DNA of 30,247 nucleotides from assembly GCA_029747585.1 (NCBI GenBank), contig JAPEVF010000561.1, forward strand, positions 1 to 30,247, in the 5' to 3' direction. The translations under genes and the position numbers were made by a program. Shown piece by piece: positions 11,206-20,037 of the stretch; within the stretch, counting starts at the first letter, position 1; each line of letters opens with the position of its first letter. The notes beneath the pieces are model-generated. The model had not been told where the DNA came from. It worked only from the letters and a program-made list of their open reading frames with translations, and searched no databases. Source of the DNA: Pleurotus djamor (Eukaryota > Basidiomycota > Agaricomycetes > Agaricales > Pleurotaceae).

Positions 11206-12833
11206 TCAAAGGATGTACACCGTCTCTGGAGGTTTCTCGAGGAGTGTCTCGACNGGGGGGCAATGTAGAGCTGACGATGGCACATGGGATACGACGGTAC
11301 TTTGGGACTTTCGTGTTCCCTTGTTGCTGCAGCATGACGGCGTAAGCATAGCGACGTTCGTTTTTGGTCTCTTTCCCAACAACAAAGGTGCCAAGAACAG
11401 CGAGCTTGACCAGGGAGATGCTTTCCTGGAAATCAGTGCTGTAGTCGGCGTAGACACGTATAGCTTGCGTCGGGGAAGATTTACAGTAAAAGTAACCGTT
11501 CGCCTCGTGCGTAATATCATGGAGGGTGACGGAAATGCGAAGACCTCCGTTCGTAAAAGCAAACGTATGGTCAACATGGCGGTCGACTGTGGATGGGTCT
11601 GATATGTACTCCCAAAGTCCCTCGGCGTTGATGGGTGGGATGCGTTTGCCATGGGGATCATTCGCAGGCTTGAAAGGATTACTTGGGAGCATCGAATGGA
11701 ACCGTGAGGGACGGTTAATGCTGTGATCCCAAACAAAGACATTTCGATTGTCGCTCTTCTCGCCGCAAGCGACTTGTAACCGATAAAGAGCCTGGTCAGC
11801 TCCTTCTCCATAGGCAGCGGGAAGCATTATGCCCAGTAAACCGACCAGGCAGTACGCAGCGTCTTCGGGGACTGTTGTTGATCGGTCGTGCATGTAGTTG
11901 AAAATACGGCGAGCGTGGTTTGCTGACGGTTCGTACCCAAGCATGTCGTTGTGACGCACATCTAATCAATGTCAGTCAACAAAGGTAGCTAAACCAAGAG
12001 AAATAGGACGCACGAGCGAGATCAGCGATGGTACGCAGTGGTGTCAGATCAACTGCTTCATCGTATGAATATTCCTCGGCATCCATCTCGTCATCAAGAG
12101 CCCTAGGATTGACGCCCTCCTGTTTGGACCGTGGATTCCTGATTAAATCGAATACAGGATCATATATCGGTTTCGATGGTGTCATGAATGAGGACAAGTT
12201 CGGGGGGAAAGCACGTTTCCAGTCTTTCCCAAAGAAGGCCATCCTCTTGGGTGCGAGGAGCTCTTGCAGAGTCCACCCACGGAGGAACCATCGGTCGCTT
12301 CGGTGGCGATATTTATGGAATTCCTCCAGGTAGACAAGACAAACGTACGCGGTCTTGTACCACGTGAACATCGACCGAATAGATTCATCCACTTCGCTGC
12401 TGCTGGACTTGTCAATGCACGCCGTGTCGATCCAGATATATCTGCAACCATAGTTCCAGGCAGTGTGTTTGAATCCCATGAACTTTGGGTCCCCTTCAAC
12501 GCGCTGGTGTCCTTCGAGGATTCCTTTATACGTCAATTCGTTCGAACCCCAGGTATGCGAAAGGATCGCGAATCTGGTATATAGCAGGATGAGTTCCTTG
12601 AGATGCTGTCCATCATGCAGTTGAAGTCCACGGTTCCCCTGGAGTTGGAAATACTCCGGTTCGCGGCATCGACAAGCCAGGAAGACTTGGGCTTCCACGA
12701 CAGTACAGAGTTCACCTCGTGTGATGAACCGTTCTGTAGCAATATCGAATAATCTGATTGGTAGACTCGACGCGCGCAAGGATACGACTTTGTGGATGAA
12801 CGATTTGACGTAGGCAATCGTTTTGTTCCTATA
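11206..12833 (-). CDS. HET-domain protein (third paralogue, opposite strand)
   Basis: On the minus strand, coding runs from an acceptor TTCCAG (12834) through exon 12833-12014, a 52-nt phase-1 intron (12013-11962) and exon 11961-11206, giving 524 residues in these two exons. Motifs: RFAILSHTWGSNELTYKG, YIWIDTACIDKSSSSEVDES, WYKTAYVC, LRGWTLQELLAPKRM, then RSTTVPEDAAYCLVGLLG and YGEGADQALYRLQ, ending ETVYIL. These match the paralogues at 1-1326 and 7649-9270. As written, the N at 11254 throws the last 16 codons out of frame and removes the ETVYIL end. Dropping the N restores it, so I treat this as a consensus error. No ATG precedes the HET core in frame in this exon, so translation must start in an upstream exon. 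Function is inferred as nonself recognition. Confidence 0.85.
11254..11254. other. N beside a G run that breaks the HET frame; probably a surplus base
   Basis: The N precedes six G on the plus strand. Counting it moves the HET reading frame away from the ETVYIL C-terminus that both other paralogues have (ETVYIV, QTVFIA). Omitting it keeps the frame to a TGA at 11208-11206 and makes the two-exon length a multiple of three. Confidence 0.85.
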
Positions 12834-12994
12834 CTGGAATAGTCAGTGCTACAAGAAACGCACAGCGCAGGGAAGAGTCAGACACATCCTGTTCCATGGA
12901 CATACTATCCGAAGACACACTGGGGGACTAGAGAAGCAGTAAGTCCATTTTGTTCTCGTACTCCACAGGCACACCACCACTTGTACTCACATAC

Positions 12995-13125
12995 ACGACT
13001 TCGTTCATCATTTAGGAAAGCGAGGGGCGGAGCCGTTGACCCGTAAACCATCAGGTTCTTATATAGATCCAAAGGGACGGCTGGGTTCCTAAATTTTCGT
13101 CGATAGGTCAGCAGTGCTTCGCTCG
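12995..13125 (-). CDS. Candidate upstream exon of the third HET gene
   Basis: Minus-strand bases 13125-12995 are open and bounded by an AACAG acceptor with a CTAAT branch-like site 20 nt before it. The downstream end has a GTATGT donor in the phase required by the next exon at 12833. The encoded residues include RKFRNPAVPLDLYKNLMVYG and end NDERSR. The intervening intron would be 161 nt, long for this window, so a tiny exon may be hidden in it. The start codon is unresolved: ATGs at about 13268 (MELSMSSESVPLPQ frame) and 13277 do not join this exon cleanly in phase. Confidence 0.4.
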
Positions 13126-15371
13126 CTGTTAAAGAGAACTCAATTAGGGAATGTACGCTTGGTAAAGATCTAAAAACCACCTATCTGATGATGGGCACAG
13201 CTTGAACGCGCGCCAATGCAGTGACATGCTGTGGAAGAGGTACTGATTCCGAAGACATGGAGAGCTCCATTATACATCATGCGGTGTTGGTGGGACATAT
13301 TGGTTCACAAAGGTGACATCCTGGTACGTATATAGACATGCTAGGAGTCGCGCAAACGTAGTCCATAAGTACTGCAGAAAGGCGGAAGCACATCATAACG
13401 AACAAGTTACAGTATAAGTCGTATTCAAAAACAGAAGAGAATGTCCTCTCTATAGCGGACGGAAGGGATGATTCGGGTGTTATTCATCAGACTCAAACTA
13501 GATTGGCTTGTCCGTAGTGGCTATTTGCAGCAGCCAGAGTCCGTATGGTAGTAGGATCGGTCCCAGCCCACGACGCCCTCGGCAGCAACGCGGGAGTAGA
13601 GGGCGACGAAGAGCCTGAACGGATCAAGGAATTGTGGATGAAGGTGATGTCGTCGACATTTGAACGGGGCGAACAGGTGAACGCTGGACCATGAGAACTA
13701 GGCTTGAACGTTTGAATCTCGAAGCGTCAAGTGTCAGTGGCATATTAGGCGACCGCCATGACCAATCGATGAGGGCGGAGCTGAGTGGCGGAAAGAAGCA
13801 AAGGACTCGGTTCAAGCTTCAACCTCAAGGGCGGTCTTTGGGAGGACGAGAGAAAAGCCCTTATTTGAATGGTACAGCGCGGGTGGAGCGGCTCCATTTT
13901 GTAGTTGCAAAGTCCCAAGGTCGTCCNCAACGGACGGAAGCAGAGGCGACAAAGTTGGGGAGCTGCAGAGGGAGGAAGAGCTCTAGATAGAGAGGATCGA
14001 TCAGTATGGAGCCGGTAGGGGCCGCTACAAAGAACTCACCAGAAGGAAGGAATCGACGGCAAGTTCCAGCAATCTCGCACTCCTTCAGCCATGCCACAAC
14101 AAGTTCCCTCGTAGCTCAGGCCTTCAAGCTTCAGGTCCCAGACCGCAGCGCAAAGATGGAACATAGCGCGTCGCTCGAGATAGATTGAAAATTGACCGCT
14201 ACAGATAGAACCTCTGGACGGGGAATGAGAGACCGTAGAATGGAAAAATACGAGGAGAGACACACCTGAAAGCAATTGTCGCGGGAACAGGGCACGATTC
14301 ATAGATTTGAGCCAAGTCTGAGCTACAGAGGAACAGTTGAGTGTTTTGAGCTCATGGAGAAAACGACGAAGCGTACCCTTTCATTCAGCTTCGACTCGCG
14401 CATCCATGGACCATGTTTCCCCCTGCTCTCAGAGTCGAGTCTTAGCCATGCTCCAGAGACGTAGTACCTTGAGCGTACGATGAGACCTCTGGAGGGTCTC
14501 TGTTGTACCTATGGAATCATGATAGTCAGAAACGCTAGAAGCAACCTCTAGATGAAGTGAAAAGAGACGGACCTGGAAATCCGTTTGTTGTGCAAATCAA
14601 ACGCAAGTGTCACATTGCGTTTCGAGGATTGACTTTCATCCTTATATTGATAGAGGGAGAGACAAAGTAAATGGGAGCCAGTGGAGGTCGGGGGCACGAA
14701 ATTCTGCAACCGTACATAGAGAGAGAAGGTTGAAGGGGACGCGTCATTCCACGAAAGGTAGATTCCGCTTTCTGACCGTGAGAATGAAGGAACCCACGAT
14801 CAACATTTGAGAATTTGTTGAGAGGAGGTCCACAGTCGGTCCTGAATCTTACCACAAACCACGCCGTCAAACATTCTCTTGAGTGTCCCTCCCTACAAAT
14901 GCATTCATTCACTGAGAATATAAAAATTTACTGTTTAATCGACGGGTGAGCCAGACAAAAGTCAGATATCTCTTCTGTGTTTAACGCGTCAGTATCTTGC
15001 CCTACTCTACCGTTGAAGTCTGCTAGCCGAGAGCTGTAGATGACCTACAAGGATGACGCGCTGGTCGCGATGCCGGGTAGCGAGCCTGAGATAGCTCAGT
15101 CATTCTCCCTCAAAGTCGGGTTCAATCCTTGCCGATTTATAAGCTGGCAAAAGAGTGATTCAATAGAAGTTCGACGGCAAAAGTATGGAACGAGCGCGTT
15201 CCTTACCAATCCAACGAAGTTGATGATGAATCCATCAAAGCGATTACAGAGTAGTACGTACCATTCGCACGGGTGTACAATGCACGCTGCAGCATGCATG
15301 GAGAACGAGAGACGTATAAAGACCAACCTCGACGTACTGAGTGTTAGCACTTCAAGCACTTCAATTCGAGA
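13126..15371. other. Stretch without a supported gene
   Basis: Some frames look mildly protein-like. One is a 49-codon frame at 13545-13694 (+), acidic then amphipathic (GDEEPERIKELWMKVM). Another is an overlapping 99-codon frame at 13691-13990 (+), interrupted by an N at 13927. They are in different frames and I found no intron joining them convincingly. The minus-strand frame 15461-15096 and plus-strand frame 15040-15375 have no domain. The stretch also contains a hairpin motif at 14773-14802 that is shared with 23252-23283. Confidence 0.4.
14773..14803. repeat. Dispersed hairpin motif, copy 1
   Basis: TGACCGTG (14773-14780) and CACGATCA (14795-14802) form an inverted repeat with one mismatch and a 14-nt loop beginning AGAAT. 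The second copy at 23252-23283 has the same arms, loop length and loop start. Flanks are not alike. Confidence 0.65.
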
Positions 15372-16209
15372 ATGACAAACCAACAGATCACCCTCTATAC
15401 AAACAAGGTACGCACTGGGATCCCAATGTCGCATTGAGAATGTCGCCTGACCGCGCATCATCTCCAGGGATCACCCTATGGGCAATACGTCGAGATCGCT
15501 CTCCTCGAAGCCAAGCTCCCATTTAGGCGCGTCGAAGTCGACTTGAATCCCAAACCGTCCTGGCTCGCTTCCCTCAACCATCTCGACAAGATACCCGTCC
15601 TTACATACGGTGGTCCGTCGACGCCACCAGACCAGCCATCCGAAGAGTCCAAAAAGTTCGGCGAATCCGTCGCACTCATCGAGTTCATCAACGACCTCGT
15701 GCCGGAAGCGCAGCTCCTGGGAAGAGATCCTGTTGAGCGTGCCCAAGCGAGGTTCTTTATCCAATTTCTAGTCACGGCCTTTTCACAATCAGTGTATGGG
15801 TTCATACTTCGAAAGGGACCTGTGGACGAAGTGTTCAAGGCCTTCAGGCAGCTTCAGGGTTTCTTGCCGGACGAGAAGGACGAGGGAAAGTTCATCCTGG
15901 GAGATAAGTTCTCGCTTGGAGATGCCGTCGCCGCTGGTTTCATTCTACGAGCCAACACGTACTTCGGGAACGATCTCGGGACTTATCCTGAAGGAGAGGG
16001 ACGGAAGGTGTTCGGTCGGTTACAGAACGATGCTGAGTTCGCGAAGTATAGGGCTTACGTGAGGACACTGAAGAAGAGGTCTACCGTAGTAGAGACGTAT
16101 CCCGAGGTCAGCGATTTTTTTTCGAGCGGTTGGATAAAAAGAATAATGCTAACCAATTGCACAGGAGTACCACCTTACGATCATGGAGAAGTATGGTGTT
16201 TCTCGGTAA
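15372..16209 (+). CDS. Glutathione S-transferase-like protein
   Basis: Three exons, 15372-15407, 15468-16106 and 16165-16209, with introns of 60 and 58 nt (both phase 0), encode 239 residues. The N-terminal thioredoxin-like half begins QITLYTNKGSPYGQYVEIAL. It contains the glutathione-binding cis-proline motif KIPVL (residues 53-57) and ESVALIEFI (78-86). A helical C-terminal domain follows (ERAQARFFIQFLV, then a region ending FILGDKFSLGDAVAAGFIL, the GST N-capping/hydrophobic-staple area). The family conjugates or reduces substrates with glutathione in the cytosol. Residue 14 is serine (SPY) where omega-class enzymes have cysteine (CPY). A conjugating rather than a thiol-transferring enzyme is therefore more likely. 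The first exon carries only 12 codons. The subclass is not certain. Confidence 0.85.
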
Positions 16210-16476
16210 AGGAGATGCCAGTCGCGCTAGCTTTCAATTAGATTCATTGATTCTAAAGAATATAGAGTTTCAGCTGTCACTTGGAGTGGTGCTTGCTCAC
16301 GAGTTTGTCCGCAGTTGGTACTTCTGTGCAAGTTCTGTGTCCGTGCGCATGCAAAACTCGAGTGGAGCGTTCGAGCTTGGTAAGAAGAAAGTTCAGCGTC
16401 AGAATCGAGCTGCGAGTTATTACATCTCTCGCGGATAGTGACATACCAGGTATCCGCGAAAGCACCATCTGAGGCG

Positions 16477-16514
16477 GGAAGGAACACGGAAGGAACACGG
16501 AAGGAACAAGGAAG
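16477..16514. repeat. 11-bp tandem repeat (GGAAGGAACAC), 3.4 copies
   Basis: Units start at 16477, 16488 and 16499, with a partial fourth at 16510. The third unit ends AA instead of AC. It is short and non-coding as far as can be seen. Confidence 0.9.
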
Positions 16515-17042
16515 AAACGCGAACGTGAAGCGCACGTGGGATAAGCGCTCCAGCGCCCGAGGCCCCTTAAGCAGTTCAAGGGGACGTAGAATCTCAACCA
16601 TCGAATGCGTGGGCGAAGAGTACTTATCCTCAGACGTATGCCAGCATAACCAACGGGAAGATCAAGTATATATTTTAGTAGGGTCACAGCGAGACCTGGG
16701 AGTACAAGAACACGGTATTCAATACAAGTGGCCAATCGTGCGTTAAGAGTCCGATTGGTTGGGTATGAAGATGTGTTCTCGCGTGGAAAACGGGTATTGG
16801 AACTGGGTGTGGGGAATCATGCATCACGTATGGTACATGTACACGGCGAAAGGAAGTGGGAGAGCGGGTTGCATTGTGGAATGGAAGAGGAATTTGAGGA
16901 AGGAAATAATGTTGAAGGACGGCGTGTGGTTCTCGAAACCTCGAGGAAGTAGTACAGAGGATGAATCAATACAAAGTCACTCTGTGCAGAGCGAATGAGC
17001 GCCGTTCTCCCTGTCCTATATGAGAAAAACCAGTAGCAGAAC

Positions 17043-17080
17043 GAAGGAGAAAGGAGGAAAGAGGAGAAAGAGGAGAAAAA
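17043..17080. repeat. Purine-only tract (GAGGAGAAA-like)
   Basis: Thirty-eight consecutive purines with an imperfect 9-bp GAGGAGAAA repeat. On the minus strand it is a polypyrimidine tract about 40 nt beyond the proposed stop of the zinc-finger gene. Confidence 0.8.
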
Positions 17081-17117
17081 TAGAAAGGACAAATGAGGAC
17101 TCAAGGGGGAAAGGTAA

Positions 17118-17962
17118 TTACAAACTACTCGCTGAGAGTAGCGACGACCTAATGAAAAGTACATGAGGGACAACAGAATCGCTCACATGGGTCTGGCATG
17201 GGTTCGACTTTGGGTCCGAACACAAAAATCGGCCGTTCAACGAGCTCGCTGAACCGAAGTTCAGATGTCTGGTCAATTTCCCTTTCACGCTTCAAGTTTT
17301 TCAGTCGTATGTCAGCGCAAGCACCAGGACTTTCTTCATGGTCGAGCATCTGACGTATTGACTTGCATCTATACGCGACAGACCAAGAATTTATCAGTGA
17401 ATTTGAGAAATGCTGTTGAACAACGTCGGAGAGCTCACCCTATACCGCATGAATTACAGAAAGCGGCGAAGATACCTTGTTGGCTTTGACAGCTCTTGCC
17501 GGCTTGGTGTTTGACCATATTTCGAGGGAGGATTTCTGCTTCGCAGAACGGGCAAAGCACCTATATGAGTGAAAGCAAGTAGGAGTATATTTAGGGTGCG
17601 AACATATAGGACGTAGAACTAACCTTTTCCTTCCGGTTCGGCATAGTCATGAACCTAGCAAGAAGGCCGTATCGGGTCAGCTTCAACTGATTGATATTGA
17701 AGATAGGGATAATCTCAGATGGAGGGGGAGCGGCTTTGTGAACATGATTCTCCTGGTTATTTCGTCGCCCAGTTGATGGAGCGCCATCTGAAGTATGGTT
17801 AGGAACAGACGGTTCAATGGAAGGGCGCACCAGAGAGCCATGGCAAGAGCAAGTGCAGACAGGGTGGCTCGGAGTGCAAGGGCGACGGTACGAGCCATCG
17901 TTGTATACTTTCAACCGAATATTGAGCCTTTCCAAGTCATTGGCGCTGATTCGGCTTGCCAT
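17118..17962 (-). CDS. C2HC-type zinc-finger protein, small
   Basis: Minus-strand exons 17962-17624, 17560-17439, 17368-17187 and 17131-17118, with introns of 63, 70 and 55 nt, join in phase to give 218 residues. A first Cys/His cluster lies at residues 29-41 (CTPSHPVCTCSCH). A clear C2HC finger follows at 116-137: CPFC, His131, Cys137 (C-x2-C-x11-H-x5-C). Then FCNSCGIGC at 147-155 may bind a second zinc. Next comes a charged stretch (LKNLKREREIDQTSELRFSE). Such fingers bind nucleic acid or protein; the specific role is unknown. The ATG at 17962 is the first in frame. The last exon is the weak point: if the third intron is kept, translation instead ends after CERFCCPSCTFH at about 17150, adding three cysteines. 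Confidence 0.65.
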
Positions 17963-19551
17963 TTTCCGAGACGTGGTATTGAATGGTAATACACAAGGAG
18001 ATATTGAGGTTACAGGTCACTGGGTATCGTTTGGTTTCGAGGAGTCGAGTGAAAAGGATACAAGTTGGGAAAGAGATGAAGAACCTCATCGTCGCGCGTC
18101 AGCAACCTTTAAATAGCGGTGCAGAAATCTCGATGAATGTGGCATTCCCGTGATCGTTTCCATTCACCATTGGAAGAGGGGCCGGACGAAGACACGGGGC
18201 AGGTGCGCGAACAAAGGTCATAGGTATGACTCGGAGCGGCACGAGACAATGCAAGGAGCACGACAATGAACGCGTCGAGCATGGACCATCAGCTAGATTT
18301 ACGGCGACGAATGACCCTACGATGGACGAGGGCCCAGGCGAATTGCCACTGATGGTGAGTACCCCAGAAGCTCGACGTCGTTCTTTTGACAACAGAAATG
18401 GCGGGGTCCATTAGTTCCATGGTGAAAGTGGAAGAATTCGGATTGATGTCACCCATGGTTATTGAATGTGGTATGACTTGAGTCTGATGGGGAGAGGCTC
18501 AGGCCTAGGCAGAGTTCACTTCACCTCCTCAGATCTTTCGACTCTTTCGACTGCGGATGGCTTATGCTTATTTGATCGGTCGCCATGTTCGGTCTTAGGC
18601 GATTTGTATGCCGGGAAATAGATCCACTCTGTAGATCTGAACGCAATCATGTGTTCGTGTTGAGATGAGTATGGTCGGTGTTCCCAAAGGTTGGGCCATC
18701 GTAAATTTCGCGAACATCTGATGTGACGATCCATTTCAGAATGGAAACCGCCCGTGGCCAAATTCGTACGCCTTTCTCCTGCATCTATATTTATTCCGAG
18801 TATGCGACCACACCATCATTGCACGTCGTGAAAGTACGAAGGGAAAGTAACGGCTGGTCTTTGTTCAGTCCTCGCTTCCAGGTGCAGCATTCGAAGAGCC
18901 AGTTTCTCCACAAAGTGGCTTCGAGTGTCCCCCATCCAATATGCACCGCCCAGAGCATATGATTGGTCCCTTTCCTGCGATTCGTCCGTTCTAACTGGGT
19001 GGCTATTGGGATCAAAGATATCGATTACGCATTGACGATACCCTTCGCCGTTAATTGAACGAGGAAATATGTAGGAAAGCTCGCGGAGGGGATTCAAAGC
19101 CACATGAGTGAACGACTTCCACGACGGCATGAGTAAGCATCACTGTATTGCAGCGAAACGACAGCTGGTAGTTCGGCTGTGGGTGAGATTTGAAGCTCTT
19201 CGTGCGTCACTCTTTGAGGAAGCAGCGAGAGGGTAACTGACTCGGGGGGAGGAAAGAAATGCCAGGAAAGGGAAGGATCAGATGAAGATAAAGGGGAAAA
19301 GCAGCCTCGTTGAGCTCAGTATATCTTAGCCTTTGTAACTCATAGTTCCCTGGCAGATCTTCATCTCGCTCCTACGATAACGCTCTCGTTCTGAAAGGGA
19401 CTGTGCCTAACAAGCATGCGTCCTTGGCAGTTCCTTGACAGTTCCACGACGATGGAACGGTCAATTTTCCGGTATAGAGCAGAGATAGCGTCAGAGTATT
19501 CATTATAAGGAGTTTGCGAGCCTTCCCCAGGGAATACAATCCGCTTTGGGT
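17963..19551. other. Stretch with little support for genes
   Basis: Apart from the 104-codon minus-strand frame at 19130-18816, listed separately, I see only short overlapping frames (for example 18392-18099 -, 17817-18116 +) without domains or splice patterns. The segment upstream of 17962 should contain the promoter of the zinc-finger gene. Confidence 0.45.
18816..19130 (-). CDS. Hypothetical protein, 104 residues
   Basis: A minus-strand frame starts at ATG 19130, directly after an in-frame TGA, and ends at TGA 18818-18816. The composition looks protein-like (NPLRELSYIFPRSINGEGYR, then CVIDIFDPNSHPVR). There are no obvious signal, membrane or repeat features. I do not recognise it. It may be an isolated exon or a remnant; it has no paralogue elsewhere in the window. 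Chance cannot be ruled out. Confidence 0.3.
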   Translation of the reverse strand: MPSWKSFTHVALNPLRELSYIFPRSINGEGYRQCVIDIFDPNSHPVRTDESQERDQSYALGGAYWMGDTRSHFVEKLALRMLHLEARTEQRPAVTFPSYFHDVQ

Positions 19552-19928
19552 TCATTGGGAGGCGTATGCGTCGAGGATGATGGGAGGAGAGTCATAAGCG
19601 CCCGTCAGAAAGTTGAACCTCCTGCAGCGTTATAGGAGATCTCCTATCCGCGCGGCCTGTCCTGATGCAAGCTACCTCAGTTGACGAAGCCAGGTGGAAA
19701 GCAAAGAGAGTCCATCCAGATATGGTAAAGCACTGTTCTTTGAAAGACTGAGAAGCCGATATCTGGTTGTAAAACGATAAGGGATGTCGCCCGAGATAAA
19801 GTCGAAGGTGATCGGATCCTCGGGCACGAACTGAGGGAGTGACACGCTGCCTCCATCTGTAGAGTTGTTCGTCACTGTAGGGCTCTTCGCAATGCTTGCG
19901 AGCGAAGTGTGGGGAAATGCAGGTCGTT
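19552..19928 (-). CDS. Hypothetical protein, 5' end unresolved
   Basis: Two minus-strand exons join in phase: 19928-19676 and 19621-19552, with a 54-nt intron (GTAGCT donor, CTGCAG acceptor). Residues include VPEDPITFDFISGDIPYRF, then SALPYLDGLSLLSTWLRQL, and across the junction RRFNFLTGAYDSPPIILDA, ending SQ and TGA. A CTCTAG acceptor at 19931-19929 suggests at least one upstream exon. An ATG at about 19982 (MQLKDQY) could start it, but the intron between would be too short at 34 nt. The F-box gene on the same strand ends only about 110 bp upstream, which leaves little room for a promoter. Family not recognised. Confidence 0.4.
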
Positions 19929-20037
19929 CTAGAGCATGAATTCTTCCTCAGCATCGATGTACGTATTGGTCCTTGAGCTGCATCGTTTGAATCGGTACAA
20001 AATTGATAGTATAGATAGTCAACTAACCTACTCAGCG

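Larger units (their letters stand above)
16210..17117. other. Intergenic stretch between GST and zinc-finger genes
   Basis: No gene is supported. Overlapping frames on both strands are low in complexity and lack starts with splice support. It contains an 11-bp tandem repeat (16477-16514) and a 38-nt purine-only tract (17043-17080) just downstream of the zinc-finger gene's proposed stop. It should hold the 3' ends of both neighbouring transcripts, which converge. Confidence 0.5.

Noticed and set aside
11129..11253. Extended C-terminus of the third HET protein down to 11129
   Set aside because: It appears only if the N at 11254 is counted. The paralogues end with ETVYI-like residues, which the N-free frame gives.
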